A stretch of 64,000 bases of DNA from Pontibacter akesuensis (lineage in GTDB: Bacteria > Bacteroidota > Bacteroidia > Cytophagales > Hymenobacteraceae). The position numbers were made by a program, and so were the translations under genes. The stretch spans positions 3,038,001-3,102,000 of the forward strand of contig NZ_CP014766.1 of the NCBI RefSeq assembly GCF_001611675.1. The letters run 5' to 3'. The notes below the pieces were generated by a model. The model did not search any database. It was not told the DNA's origin and saw only the letters and a program-made list of their open reading frames with translations. This document shows, piece by piece, positions 35,730 to 45,075 of this stretch (positions within the stretch are counted from its first letter, which is position 1; each line of letters starts with the position of its first letter).

Positions 35730-38700
35730 TTACTGCTTAGACGAAGTGGGCTCGGATTCCTTTACTTTCTCCTCCTTTTTCTCAACACTGATAAAATCAA
35801 CATTCTTCTGCTGGATCAGCTTGTTTAGCGCAGGCACATCCTGCTCCATCACTTGCTTCAGAAGATCCAACTGCGCATCAATCTGCGCGGTGATTTCTTT
35901 CTTGAAATCATAAGCCTGATCGGTTGGGCGGAAGTCGCCGGTGCTGACCTGGCCCACCAGGTTCGCGAGCTTGTTGTTGAGGCGAATCGGGTAGTTGAGC
36001 GGGTCCTGGCCACTGCGGTTCTTTGTCTGGTACAGCGTATCCTCAATCTTCGTCATCTTTTTCTCGATGCTGTTGGCCTGCTCCACAATGTCCTTGTAGC
36101 TGTCGTTGCCCTTCAAGCTGCCCGTTAGGGTTTTGAGCTGGCCGCGCATGGTGCGGATGTCCTTGATCGCATCATGCGTCTCGGTCAGTTTGTTGCGCAC
36201 ATCCATCAGGAACGTAAACTGCGCCTGCAGGTCTTCCGGCGATGCTTTGGTGCGCGGGTCCTGCAGAATGGCGAATGGCTGCTCCTGACTCTCCTTGTTC
36301 ACCGTCAGTTTGGCTGTGTAGGTGCCGGGGATTGCCTCTGGTCCCTGTGTGCCGCCGCCCCAAAGTATAAGTCCGTCAAATTTGCTGGCATCCGGATAGC
36401 GCATGTTCCACACAAAGCGGTTCAAACCCTCTTTTACTTCCAGTTGCTCGTTCTTCTCCTTCGCATTGCTGGCGTAGCTACGGATAAGCTTGCCGCTTGG
36501 GTCCATAATCTCCAGCTTCACCACAGTAGCGGTATCTGGCTTGTTAGGCAGGTAGTAATGCACCATCACGCCACCCGGATGGTTTTGGCCGGCAACTTTT
36601 AAATCAGCGCGGCTGCCGCCATCCAGTTTGTAAGTATCCAGCGGCTTGTAAAGGTGTACTTTACTGTTGGCCATACTTGCGTTAAGTTGGTGCAGTGGCG
36701 TAATGTCATCTATCAACCAGAAACTACGGCCTTGCGTGGCGGCAATCAGGTTATCGTTCTTGATGGTAAGATCCGTGATTGGCGTGAGGGGCAGGTTCAT
36801 CTGGAACGGCTGCCAGTTTTTGCCATCATCAAACGAAAGGTACATGCCATACTCGGTACCGGCGTAAAGCAGGCCCGGGCGTTTCTGGTCGGCACGCACC
36901 ACGCGGGTGAAGTGGTTCTCCGGAATACCGTCTGTTATCTTGTCCCAAGTTTTGCCGTAGTCAGTGGTCTTGTATAAGTATGGGCGGAAGTCGCCTGATT
37001 TATACATGCTAGCCGCCACGTAGGCACCGCCTTTAATGGTTGGGTGCGGGTCGATGCTGTTCACCATGATCCACTCCGGCATTTTCTTCGGCGTTACGTT
37101 TGTCCAGTTCTTGCCGCCGTCGCGCGTCACATGGATCAGGCCGTCATCCGAACCTGTCCAGATTACACCCGGCTCCAGCTTCGATTCGTTGATGGCGAAG
37201 ATGGTGCCATAGTACTCCACGCTGGTGTTATCCTTGGTAATCGGTCCGCCAGACGGGCCGAGCTTGGTAGAATCGTTTCGCGTCAGGTCCGGGCTGATGG
37301 TTTCCCAGGTCTGGCCCTCGTTCTGCGTTACGTGCACGTGGTTCGACGTGGTGTAGAGTTTGTTCGGGTCATTTGGAGAAAACAGGATCGGGAAGTTCCA
37401 CTGAAACCTGTATTTCATGCCTTCCGCACCGTGGCCCATCGGGTTGTCCGGCCACACGTTTATCACGCGCTCCTGCATATTGTTGTGGTTTACCCGCGAC
37501 AAAAAGCCGCCGTAGTTGCCGCCATACACAACCTCTGGGTTCTTCGGGTCTACCGCCAGGTGTGCGCTTTCTGATCCTGCTGTCTCTTCCCAATCATCTT
37601 CTGTGATAGCGTAGCCGTTGGAGCGATGTGCGATGCGCACAGTAGAGTTATCCTGCTGTGCACCATAAATGCGGTACGGGAAATGATTGTCTGTGGTAAC
37701 GCGGTAGAACTGCCCGGTTGGCTGGTTGTTCATAGTGCTCCAGTTCATACCTCCGTCGCTGGTCACCTGTGCGCCGCCATCGTTGGCAATAATCATGCGC
37801 GACGAATTGGCCGGATCAATCCAAAGATCGTGGTTGTCGCTGTGCTGAGCATAGGCGCTCTCGAAGGTTTTGCCGGCGTCTTTGCTTTTGTGGTAGGCCA
37901 CGTTCAGCACGTACACTACGTCCTCATCCTTCGCGTCGGCATACACGCGGGTGTAGTACCAGGCACGCTGGCGCAGGTTACGGTCGTCGTTTACTTTTTT
38001 CCACGTCATGCCGCTGTCGTCGGAGCGGAAAAGGCCCCCTTCGTCCGCCTCAACCATGGCATACACGCGCTCCGATTTTACCGGCGACACAGCTACACCA
38101 ATTATTCCAAGCGTGCCTTTCGGCAAGCCTTCGTTTTCAGATATGTTTTTCCATGTTTCGCCGCTGTCGGTACTTTTCCAGATGCCAGAGCCCGGGCCAC
38201 CCGAAAGCAGGCTGTAGGGCGTGCGGCGGATATTCCAGGTAGTGGCGTAGAGGTTGCGCGGGTTGGATGGGTCGATGATCAGGTCAACGGCACCGGCATC
38301 CTTATTCGCAAAAAGGGTTTTGTTCCAGGTTTTGCCGCCATCGGTGCTCTTGAACACACCGCGCTGCTCATGCGATTTGTACAGATCGCCCATTGCCGCC
38401 ACATATACAATGTCCGGGTTTTTGGGATCGATGCGGATGCGGCCGATATGCTTGGAGTCTTTCAGGCCCATGTGCGTCCAGGTTTTGCCGGCATCCACCG
38501 ACTTCCACACACCATGCCCCGACGACACGTTGCCGCGCACCGTTTTCTCGCCTTCGCCCACGTAAATCACGTTCGGGTCAGACTCGCTCACAGCCACCGC
38601 CCCGATGGAGCCGCCAAAGAAGCCATCGGAGATGTTCTCCCAGGTAGCACCGCCATCGGTGGTGCGCCACACGCCGCCACCCACCGAGCCGAAGTAGTAT

Positions 38701-38936
38701 AGATTTGGTTTGCCCGGTACACCAACTGCCGTGGCAGAGCGCCCACCACGGTAGGGTCCGATAGAGCGCCAGGTAAGGCCGTTGTATAGTTCCGGGTCTA
38801 CGGTAGCGGTGGTATTGTTTTTCTTGTTCTTGGCTTTCTGCTTCTGGGCTTCGGCCGGGTGCCCCGCCAGGAGCAAAGCCAGCGAACCAGCTAGCAGCAG
38901 TTTGGGTGAAAGTGCAGCGCGTAATGCTGTTCTCAT
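35730..38936 (-). CDS. Large secreted Asp-box (BNR) beta-propeller protein, VPS10/sortilin-like
   Basis: 1068 residues with a signal peptide (SLALLLAGHPAEA). At least ten Asp-box motifs (S/T-x-D-x-G-x-x-W) are visible: TTDGGATW, SVDAGKTW, STDGGKTW, STDSGETW, SDDSGMTW, TSDGGMNW, TQNEGQTW, TRDGGKNW, TTDYGKTW and SFDDGKNW. They form two linked propellers over residues ~50-730. A C-terminal beta and coiled-coil part (~740-1068) includes ADLKVAGQNHPGG, EGLNRFVWNMRYPDA and a Lys/Glu-rich tail. These proteins are often annotated as glycosyl hydrolases, but no sialidase catalytic set is seen. A role in binding or protein processing is as likely. It is a single-gene unit. Confidence 0.88.
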   Translation of the reverse strand: MRTALRAALSPKLLLAGSLALLLAGHPAEAQKQKAKNKKNNTTATVDPELYNGLTWRSIGPYRGGRSATAVGVPGKPNLYYFGSVGGGVWRTTDGGATWENISDGFFGGSIGAVAVSESDPNVIYVGEGEKTVRGNVSSGHGVWKSVDAGKTWTHMGLKDSKHIGRIRIDPKNPDIVYVAAMGDLYKSHEQRGVFKSTDGGKTWNKTLFANKDAGAVDLIIDPSNPRNLYATTWNIRRTPYSLLSGGPGSGIWKSTDSGETWKNISENEGLPKGTLGIIGVAVSPVKSERVYAMVEADEGGLFRSDDSGMTWKKVNDDRNLRQRAWYYTRVYADAKDEDVVYVLNVAYHKSKDAGKTFESAYAQHSDNHDLWIDPANSSRMIIANDGGAQVTSDGGMNWSTMNNQPTGQFYRVTTDNHFPYRIYGAQQDNSTVRIAHRSNGYAITEDDWEETAGSESAHLAVDPKNPEVVYGGNYGGFLSRVNHNNMQERVINVWPDNPMGHGAEGMKYRFQWNFPILFSPNDPNKLYTTSNHVHVTQNEGQTWETISPDLTRNDSTKLGPSGGPITKDNTSVEYYGTIFAINESKLEPGVIWTGSDDGLIHVTRDGGKNWTNVTPKKMPEWIMVNSIDPHPTIKGGAYVAASMYKSGDFRPYLYKTTDYGKTWDKITDGIPENHFTRVVRADQKRPGLLYAGTEYGMYLSFDDGKNWQPFQMNLPLTPITDLTIKNDNLIAATQGRSFWLIDDITPLHQLNASMANSKVHLYKPLDTYKLDGGSRADLKVAGQNHPGGVMVHYYLPNKPDTATVVKLEIMDPSGKLIRSYASNAKEKNEQLEVKEGLNRFVWNMRYPDASKFDGLILWGGGTQGPEAIPGTYTAKLTVNKESQEQPFAILQDPRTKASPEDLQAQFTFLMDVRNKLTETHDAIKDIRTMRGQLKTLTGSLKGNDSYKDIVEQANSIEKKMTKIEDTLYQTKNRSGQDPLNYPIRLNNKLANLVGQVSTGDFRPTDQAYDFKKEITAQIDAQLDLLKQVMEQDVPALNKLIQQKNVDFISVEKKEEKVKESEPTSSKQ

Positions 38937-39278
38937 GGTGAATGTTTTAAGGTGAAAGAGGTTAGGGTTTCCTGGTGGAATTGTCGAAATCAGTGTTTAA
39001 AAACTGATTTAAGCATAATTAGCCTGAAAAACAACAAGTGGCGCCCTAATTGTTCCTGGGGTGGTTTCGGAAGTGGCAGCAGTTATAGGGGAGGAGCGGG
39101 CGGAAAAGTGCAGAAAGTTTGTCTGGGACAAGCACATTTGTCCCTGCGGGCCAGTATAGTCGGAAACTCCACCTGCACCATAGGTCACGAATCTGGAGAT
39201 TCGCGCCAGTTAAGTATAGCAGAAGAGAATTCCCCTCCTCGGAGGGGCTAGGGGTGGGTGGATGATAAACCGTAAAAC
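38937..39278. repeat. Intergenic region with inverted copy of repeat B and a palindromic unit
   Basis: The stretch 39130-39262 is the inverted counterpart of 45718-45895. Shared parts are CCCTGCGGGCCAGTATAGTC with the GGAGTTTCC block, the hairpin GAATCTGGAGATTC within 39184-39209 and the CCCCTCCTCGGAGGGG palindrome (39229-39260). No credible gene lies here. Confidence 0.75.
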
Positions 39279-39311
39279 AACAAAGGCCGGCTTTACCAGC
39301 CGGCCTTTGTT
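39279..39311 (-). terminator. Intrinsic terminator of the NYN gene
   Basis: A 14-bp perfect stem (39279-39292 with 39298-39311) encloses a 5-nt loop. It starts directly after the stop codon of the minus-strand NYN gene. Confidence 0.85.
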
Positions 39312-40142
39312 CTATGCTTGTTCTACTGCATCAGGCTTTTTGCCTTGCTCTGCTTTTGCCTTCTTGCGGGGCTGGGGGTTAGCGCGGCGCTTGTCCTTGC
39401 GTTTGATGTAAACGGCCGAGCGTCCTTTGTCATCCTCTTTCCGGATCGTGAAAATGTCTTTGTGCGCCTGCATGAGCTGGAGCAGCTGGCCGTAGCCAAA
39501 GGTGCGGGGGTCAAAGCTGGGGTCCAGTTGCCGCAGGTTGGTACCCATGGCGCCTAAATGTGCCCAGCCGTCCTCATCCGCCGACATCGTGAAGGCTTCT
39601 TTCAGCATAGGCACTGGGTTCAGGCGCTGCTGGTTTGAGGCGTTTTCCTCTATCTTCTCAGCCACCTCTATCTTGCGCTCGTCAATGTTATCGGTCAGGT
39701 TTTCGGTGAAGATAAAGATGTTACAGGCGTTTACGAAAGGCTTGGGTGTCTTGCGCTGGCCAATGCCCATCACAAAAATGCCTTCTTCCCGAATCCGGGT
39801 GGCCAGGCGGGTATAGTCACTATCAGAAGAGACGATGCAGAAACCGTCTACCAGCTCGGAGTGGAGCAAATCCATGGCATCAATGATAAGGGCACTGTCG
39901 GTGGCGTTTTTGCCTACCGTGTAGCGAAACTGCTGGATAGGCTGGATAGCGTGGTTGTTCAGGCAATCTTTCCAGCCGTTCATTTGTGGGGTAGTCCAGT
40001 CGCCGTAAATGCGGCGGATGGTGGGTGCACCATACTTGCCGGCTTCGGCTAACAGTTTTACAATCAGGCTGGGCTGAGCGTTGTCGCCGTCAATCAGCAT
40101 GGCCATCTTGTTCGACTTCGTATCTTTTTGAGAATTATTCAT
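39312..40142 (-). CDS. NYN-domain protein with C-terminal OST-HTH/LOTUS-like domain (LabA family)
   Basis: 276 residues. The NYN/PIN-like nuclease domain covers ~14-160: MAMLIDGDNAQPSLIVKLL, KYGAPTIRRIYGDW, NATDSALIIDAMDLLHSELVDGFCIVSSDSDYTRLATRIREEGIFVMGIG. The Asp residues of IDGDN, ATDSALIIDAMD and SSDSDYT are those expected for a metal-dependent RNase. Residues ~180-245 (LKEAFTMSADEDGWAHLGAMGTNLRQLDPSFDPRTFGYGQLLQLMQAH) fit an OST-HTH (LOTUS) RNA-binding module. A Lys/Arg-rich tail ends the protein. Cytoplasmic RNA cleavage is likely by family; the target is unknown. It is not in an operon. Confidence 0.88.
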   Translation of the reverse strand: MNNSQKDTKSNKMAMLIDGDNAQPSLIVKLLAEAGKYGAPTIRRIYGDWTTPQMNGWKDCLNNHAIQPIQQFRYTVGKNATDSALIIDAMDLLHSELVDGFCIVSSDSDYTRLATRIREEGIFVMGIGQRKTPKPFVNACNIFIFTENLTDNIDERKIEVAEKIEENASNQQRLNPVPMLKEAFTMSADEDGWAHLGAMGTNLRQLDPSFDPRTFGYGQLLQLMQAHKDIFTIRKEDDKGRSAVYIKRKDKRRANPQPRKKAKAEQGKKPDAVEQA

Positions 40143-40465
40143 TTAGAAAGGGTTTGTTCAACAGCCTGCGCACTACTTCAGGCAGGCTGATTTTATACAT
40201 AGTTATACTGCTATTTTTAAAGCAGGTTGTTGCAGGACAAACTCTGGCGCAGCAATGCATAAAAAAACTATATTTGTTAAGGCGACTGCAGCCGGTTGCG
40301 TAACACGAGCAGAACGAGGCAAAATGGCGCAGCAAAATCATGCCTACGCCGTACAAGAGCCCATCATCACAAAGTTTTAGGTGTTGCGGCACCTGACTGG
40401 CCATCAAAGCTCAAGCGAAAGCTTTTTGCAAAGAATCAACAGCAACATAAGTATAAATCCAGAAC
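40143..40465. other. Divergent intergenic region, 323 bp
   Basis: It lies between the divergent NYN gene and DUF1028 gene, so promoters for both must be here. An AAGTATA copy occurs 14 bp before the DUF1028 start. No consensus promoter, hairpin or RNA gene could be supported. Confidence 0.4.
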
Positions 40466-41470
40466 ATGAATAAGTTTAGAAGAACATTGGTAGCAATGGG
40501 AGTAGCAGTAATTGCCTCGCTGGGAACAACCACCGTGAAGGCACAGGTTTTTAAGGCAGAGGAGCCACTGGCGCACACATATTCTATCGTGGCCCGCGAC
40601 CCGAAGACAGGAGAAATGGCCGTTGGCGTGCAGAGCCACTGGTTCTCTGTGGGTACGGCTGTGCCTTGGGTGGAGGCAGGTGTAGGCGTTGTAGCCACGC
40701 AGTCCTTCACTAACAAATCGTTCGGCCTGCGTGGGCTGGCGCTGCTGAAAGAAGGCAAAACTCCGGAAGAGGCGCTGGCCATACTTCTGGCTGATGACGA
40801 GGCGCGTGAGGTGCGGCAGGTGTCGATCCTGGATGCGCAGGGCCGCGTAGCCACGCACACCGGTGACAAGTGCATCCGCTATGCCGGGCACATTACAGGT
40901 AAGAATTTCTCGGTGCAAGCCAACATGATGCTAACCGACAAAGTATGGCCGGCTATGGCCAAGGCTTTTGAACGAAGCGAAGGCCAGCCGCTGGCAGAGC
41001 GTGTGTTGCTGGCCATGCAGGCAGCAGAGCGCGAGGGCGGCGACATCCGGGGTAAGCAGTCGGCGGCGCTGGTGGTGGTAAAAGGCCAGAAAAGCGATCA
41101 GCCTTGGGACGACAAGACGATCGACCTGCGTGTGGATGACCATGACCAGCCACTGGTAGAACTGGCCCGCCTGCTGAAAGTATACCGCGCCTACGAGCAT
41201 ATGAATGCCGGTGACCTGGCCATAGAGAAAGGGCAGATGCAAAAGGCGATGGAGGAGTATGGCAAAGCAGAGGCGATGTTCCCGAACAACCTGGAGATGA
41301 AGTACTGGCACGCCATCGGCCTGGCCAACAGCGGCCAGGTGGAAGAAGCCGCCAAAATTCTGCGTGACGTCTACAAAAAAGACCCGAACTGGCGCGAGCT
41401 CACCACCCGTCTCCCGGAAGTTGGTTTGCTGGATGTAAGCAAGCAGCAAATGGAGAAGCTTCTGAAATAG
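40466..41470 (+). CDS. DUF1028 protein with C-terminal TPR-like tail
   Basis: 334 residues with a signal peptide (MNKFRRTLVAMGVAVIASLGTTTVKAQ). The DUF1028 domain is clear at ~35-230: TYSIVARDPKTGEMAVGVQSHWFSVGTAVPWVEAGVGVVATQSFTN, then ILDAQGRVATHTG, HITGKNFSVQANMML and RGKQSAALVVVKG. This is an Ntn-hydrolase-like fold of unproven activity. The last ~90 residues (AYEHMNAGDLAIEKGQMQKAMEEYGKAEAMFPNNLEMKYWHAIGLANSGQVEEAAKILRDVY) form two TPR-like helices pairs, an addition seen in some Bacteroidota members. It is secreted to the periplasm. It ends at a strong terminator. Confidence 0.88.
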   Translation: MNKFRRTLVAMGVAVIASLGTTTVKAQVFKAEEPLAHTYSIVARDPKTGEMAVGVQSHWFSVGTAVPWVEAGVGVVATQSFTNKSFGLRGLALLKEGKTPEEALAILLADDEAREVRQVSILDAQGRVATHTGDKCIRYAGHITGKNFSVQANMMLTDKVWPAMAKAFERSEGQPLAERVLLAMQAAEREGGDIRGKQSAALVVVKGQKSDQPWDDKTIDLRVDDHDQPLVELARLLKVYRAYEHMNAGDLAIEKGQMQKAMEEYGKAEAMFPNNLEMKYWHAIGLANSGQVEEAAKILRDVYKKDPNWRELTTRLPEVGLLDVSKQQMEKLLK

Positions 41471-41487
41471 GGATTAGGAAGTATAAA

Positions 41488-41524
41488 GGAAGGGCAGCAG
41501 CTGTAAAGTTGCTGCCTTTTTTTA
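41488..41524 (+). terminator. Intrinsic terminator
   Basis: GGCAGCAGCT and AGTTGCTGCC pair around a short loop, followed by eight T residues (41517-41523 region). It lies 20 bp after the DUF1028 stop. Confidence 0.85.
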
Positions 41525-42255
41525 TGGTGTTTTTATGGTGCAGGGTTAACTGGTGCAAGTATTTGCTTGTTTCCAACAACACAGAACGGTCTGCCAAGCT
41601 TTTTAGTGTTGATAAATCCTCTGTACGCGATTAACCCACCCTTTACCCCTCCGAGTAGGGGAATTTACCAGCAGAAGTATAAACATCCCCCCTACCCCCT
41701 TCAAAGGGGAACTTGGCAGCTGTAGTTAGGGCACAAGCTTAAGCTCTGTAGCCCGAGCTATAACCCAACACCCCTATAGTCCCCTCAAGAGGACAATTCT
41801 TCCTGTTGCATAGCAAAGGCTGTAGCTAGTTGAACCGATTCCAGTCCTTGGGTTGAGCGCCTTTGGAGTTTTTCGGTCCCGCTGGAAGCGGGATTGCAAA
41901 GCGAAGCGAGCAAAGAAAAGGTCCCAGCGCGATGCCCGAGGACGGGGCCTCGCGGCCGTGAGCGCTCCAAAGTATGATGTGAAACAGTAGGTGTTTGGGA
42001 ACTACAGGGTGAAAGGCAGCTAGAAAAGATAGCTTGGCTGAAGCTGTAATCAGCAGTAGCTATGGAAGTGTGGCTTATTAAGCCAGTCGAGTTGCAAACT
42101 CAACACCATAGTAAGACACAAGTCTGAAGACTTGATCCATGAAGACCAGCACACCCGCTGTTCATACTTATAACCTCCACACAACAACATTGCACAAAAA
42201 TTCTTAACTTAAAGCTTTAAACAGCAATACTAGACCTACATCTATAAAACACAAA
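41525..42255. repeat. Intergenic repeat region: three palindromic units and long repeat A, copy 2
   Basis: No credible gene. Three small palindromic units lie in series at 41633-41665, 41685-41714 and 41767-41798, each with a CCCC...GGGG core. Repeat A copy 2 then runs to about 42138. It includes CTTTGGAG and CTCCAAAG facing each other (41859-41874 and 41964-41971 area), GAGTTGCAAACTC, and the hairpin CAAGTCTGAAGACTTG (within 42115-42138). The last ~110 bp before 42256 should hold the promoter of the peptidase gene. Confidence 0.75.
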
Positions 42256-43656
42256 ATGCTTTATAAAAAGACCCTTCGCCATTTGGCAGTGGCGGCGGCC
42301 GCGGTGCTTGCCCCGCCTGCCATGGCCCAGCAGAACCAACAGCAGGATTCTGTCATTATCGATAAAATATACGACAACGCCCTCACCAGCTACGAGAGCT
42401 ACGAAAACCTGCGCTACCTGACGAAGCAGATTGGTGCCCGCCTGAGCGGATCGCCACAGGCGGCTGCGGCAGTGGAGTGGAGCCGCCAGGTGATGGAAAG
42501 AATGGACCTTGATACGGTGTACCTGCAGGAGGTAATGGTGCCGCATTGGGTGCGTGGTGACAAAGAGATCGGACGTATCACAAACTCTAAATTAATAGGC
42601 TCAGCAGATATGAACATTGCCGCTTTAGGCGGTACGGTGGGTACAGGCAAGCAAGGCCTAAGCGCTGAAGTGGTGGAGGTGAAGAGCTTTGAGGAACTGG
42701 AGAAGCTCGGTAAGAAGAAGGTAAAAGGCAAGATCGTGTTCTTCAACCGGCCTTTCGATAATACCCACGTAATAACAGGCGCTGCCTACGGCGGTGCGGT
42801 AGACCAGCGTGGCGGTGGCCCTGCGGCGGCGGCAAAGCTTGGTGCAGTGGGCGTATTGGTGCGCTCCATGACAAACGATATTCAGGATGTGCCGCACACA
42901 GGCAGCACGCGCTACGAAGACGGTGTGGCGAAAATTCCGGCGGCGGCCATCAGCACAAGAGGCGCAGAGCAACTTAGCAGTCTGCTGAAGGACGATCCGA
43001 GCCTGAAGTTCTACATGCGCATGACCTCTGAAACGTTGCCTGATGTGCTGTCATACAACGTGATCGGCGAACTTCGCGGCACAGAGAAGCCGGATGAGAT
43101 CATCGTGGTGGGCGGGCACCTCGATTCCTGGGACATAGGCGAAGGCGCGCACGACGATGGCACGGGCTGTATGCAGTCGATTGAGGTGCTGCGTTTGTTT
43201 AATGATGTTGGCATTAAACCGAAACGCACAGTGCGTGCGGTGCTGTTTATGAATGAGGAAAACGGTTTGCGCGGCGGACGTAAGTATGCTGAGGTAGCGA
43301 AGGCAAAAGGCGAGAAGCACATTGCCGCCATCGAGTCGGATGCAGGTGGCTTTACGCCACGCGGTTTCGGTATTGACGGCAACGACGGGCAGTACGCAAA
43401 AGTGCTTTCCTGGAAACCGTTGCTGGCACCATACGGTCTGCACGATTTAACCCGTGGTGGCGGTGGTGCTGATATCGGCCCGCTCAAAGGCCAGGGAACA
43501 GTGGCCCTGATCGGCTTCCGCCCGGACTCTCAACGCTATTTCGACTACCACCATACGGTAATTGATACGTTTGAGCAGGTAAACCGCCGCGAGATGCAGT
43601 TAGGGGCCGCTTCCATGGCCTCACTCGTATACCTGCTGTCGAAGTATGGCTTGTAG
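42256..43656 (+). CDS. M28 family metallopeptidase (carboxypeptidase Q-like)
   Basis: 466 residues with a signal peptide (HLAVAAAAVLAPPAMAQ). A PA-like insert domain covers ~120-250 (GKIVFFNRPFDNTHVITGAAYGGAVDQRGGG, AAKLGAVGVLVRSM). The catalytic domain has all di-zinc ligands expected of M28: GGHLDSWDIGEGAHDDGTG (His, Asp), MNEENGLRGGRKYA (Glu pair), IESDAGG (Asp) and DYHHTVIDTF (His). It is a secreted aminopeptidase or dipeptidase that frees amino acids in the periplasm. It is a single gene with its own terminator. Overall family assignment is firm; the precise substrate is not known. Confidence 0.92.
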   Translation: MLYKKTLRHLAVAAAAVLAPPAMAQQNQQQDSVIIDKIYDNALTSYESYENLRYLTKQIGARLSGSPQAAAAVEWSRQVMERMDLDTVYLQEVMVPHWVRGDKEIGRITNSKLIGSADMNIAALGGTVGTGKQGLSAEVVEVKSFEELEKLGKKKVKGKIVFFNRPFDNTHVITGAAYGGAVDQRGGGPAAAAKLGAVGVLVRSMTNDIQDVPHTGSTRYEDGVAKIPAAAISTRGAEQLSSLLKDDPSLKFYMRMTSETLPDVLSYNVIGELRGTEKPDEIIVVGGHLDSWDIGEGAHDDGTGCMQSIEVLRLFNDVGIKPKRTVRAVLFMNEENGLRGGRKYAEVAKAKGEKHIAAIESDAGGFTPRGFGIDGNDGQYAKVLSWKPLLAPYGLHDLTRGGGGADIGPLKGQGTVALIGFRPDSQRYFDYHHTVIDTFEQVNRREMQLGAASMASLVYLLSKYGL

Positions 43657-43705
43657 GAATTTATAATAGACAGGTCGATGTACAGCAAAGATCTGTATCA
43701 ACAAA

Positions 43706-43739
43706 AAAAGGCCGCTGCAGTTTACTGCAGCGGCCTTTT
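43706..43739. terminator. Bidirectional intrinsic terminator
   Basis: A 15-bp perfect stem (43706-43720 with 43725-43739) with loop TTTA has an A-run before it and T-run within and after it. It serves the convergent peptidase and queA genes. Confidence 0.92.
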
Positions 43740-43826
43740 CTATTTATAGCTAAGACTTCATTTATCTTGTTGAGCCATTACAACTCATCCAGACGCTCGC
43801 AGGAGCTGCGCACGCTGCGAGGTCTT

Positions 43827-45041
43827 TTACGGCAGCAGCAAAGAACTGTCTCCGTAGCTTAAAAAGCGGTAGTCGTTGGCTAAAGCGTGCTGGTATAACT
43901 TGCGCCAGTCGTCCCCGATCAGGGCAGATACCAAAAGCAACAGCGTGCTTTCCGGCTGGTGGAAGTTGGTGACCAGTCCGTTACAAATTCTGAAGGCATA
44001 ACCTGGCGCAATAATGATCTGGGTGCTGGCGTGCAGGTAGTCAGTGCCTCGGCGCTCCATGTAATCCAACAACCCTTGTATAGCGGCTGCCGGAGTGGGT
44101 GGGTTTGTACTTTCGTAAGGCTGCCATTGCGTTACGTGCAGCGCTTGCTCTAATAAATCTGGCTGCTCCAGCACTTTGGCGCCCAACCAGTAAATGCTCT
44201 CCAGCGAGCGCATGCTCGTCGTGCCAACAGGTATAATCGGATGGGCCAACTGCTGAACCAGGCGCTGCAGCAGCGGCTTGGTGATGTACAGTTGCTCGGC
44301 GTGCATTTCGTGGGCTTCCATCACATCGGCCTTCACCGGTTTAAAGGTGCCCGCCCCCACGTGCAGCGTCAGGTAGGCTGTGTCTATGCCTTTTTCCTGC
44401 AGTTGCGTCAGCACGCGTTCCGTAAAGTGCAGACCTGCGGTAGGGGCAGCCACGGCACCCTGCTGATCGGCGTAAATGGTCTGGTAGCGGGTATGGTCGT
44501 CGGGGGTAAGTTCGCGGTTGAGGTAAGGAGGGAGGGGCAGGCGACCACAGCGTTCCAGCACCTCGGCAAAGGTCAGATCGGTGGGGTCCCACGTGAAACG
44601 TATCAGGAAATGCCCTTCCTGTTGCGCTTCGCGTTCTGCCTGCACCATACCACCTTCAAAGTATAGCGATACCGGACCGCTCTTCCAACGCTTGTTATTG
44701 CCTACCAGGCACTTCCAGGTACAGCTACCGGTTTGCTGCATGGCCAATTGTACCTCGCGGTGCGGGGCTACGGGCTCAAGGCAAAAAATCTCCACCACGC
44801 CGCCTGTCTCTTTCTGAAACAGGAGCCTTGCCTGCACTACTTTGGTGTTGTTGAACACCAGCAGCGTGTGCGGAGGCAGCAGGCCGGATAGGTCAGTAAA
44901 AGTATGATCGGAGATCTGCCCGCCGTGGTACTGCAGCAGCTTGGACTGGTCACGCTCCGGCAGCGGGAATTTAGCGATGCGCTCGTCCGGCAAGTCGTAC
45001 ACAAAATCCTTTATCGCCAGTTTCTTTGGGTCGGTCAGCAT
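43827..45041 (-). CDS. queA: S-adenosylmethionine:tRNA ribosyltransferase-isomerase
   Basis: 404 residues, slightly longer than the usual ~350 because of insertions typical of Bacteroidota homologues. Recognisable motifs are DLPDERIAKFPLPERDQSKLL at the N-terminus, LLVFNNTKVVQARLLF, GGVVEIFCLEP, YQTIYADQQGAVAAPTAGLHFTERVL, TLHVGAGTFKPVKAD, HAEQLYI, PVGTTSMRSLES and TNFHQPESTLLLLVSALIG near the end. It transfers and isomerises the ribosyl group of SAM onto preQ1 in tRNA, giving epoxyqueuosine, in the cytoplasm. An acidic small protein gene lies 34 bp upstream of its start in the same direction. Confidence 0.95.
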   Translation of the reverse strand: MLTDPKKLAIKDFVYDLPDERIAKFPLPERDQSKLLQYHGGQISDHTFTDLSGLLPPHTLLVFNNTKVVQARLLFQKETGGVVEIFCLEPVAPHREVQLAMQQTGSCTWKCLVGNNKRWKSGPVSLYFEGGMVQAEREAQQEGHFLIRFTWDPTDLTFAEVLERCGRLPLPPYLNRELTPDDHTRYQTIYADQQGAVAAPTAGLHFTERVLTQLQEKGIDTAYLTLHVGAGTFKPVKADVMEAHEMHAEQLYITKPLLQRLVQQLAHPIIPVGTTSMRSLESIYWLGAKVLEQPDLLEQALHVTQWQPYESTNPPTPAAAIQGLLDYMERRGTDYLHASTQIIIAPGYAFRICNGLVTNFHQPESTLLLLVSALIGDDWRKLYQHALANDYRFLSYGDSSLLLP

Positions 45042-45075
45042 GCAATTGTGAAATGTAAGTATAACTTAATTGCGC

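Noticed and set aside
37626..38702. 358-codon plus-strand open frame
   Set aside because: It lies opposite the well-supported Asp-box propeller gene, has no recognisable domain and its residues are rich in Val/His/Arg as expected for an antisense shadow.
35730..38936. Sialidase
   Set aside because: Asp-boxes alone do not show sialidase activity; the Arg triad and Tyr/Glu catalytic set were not recognised.
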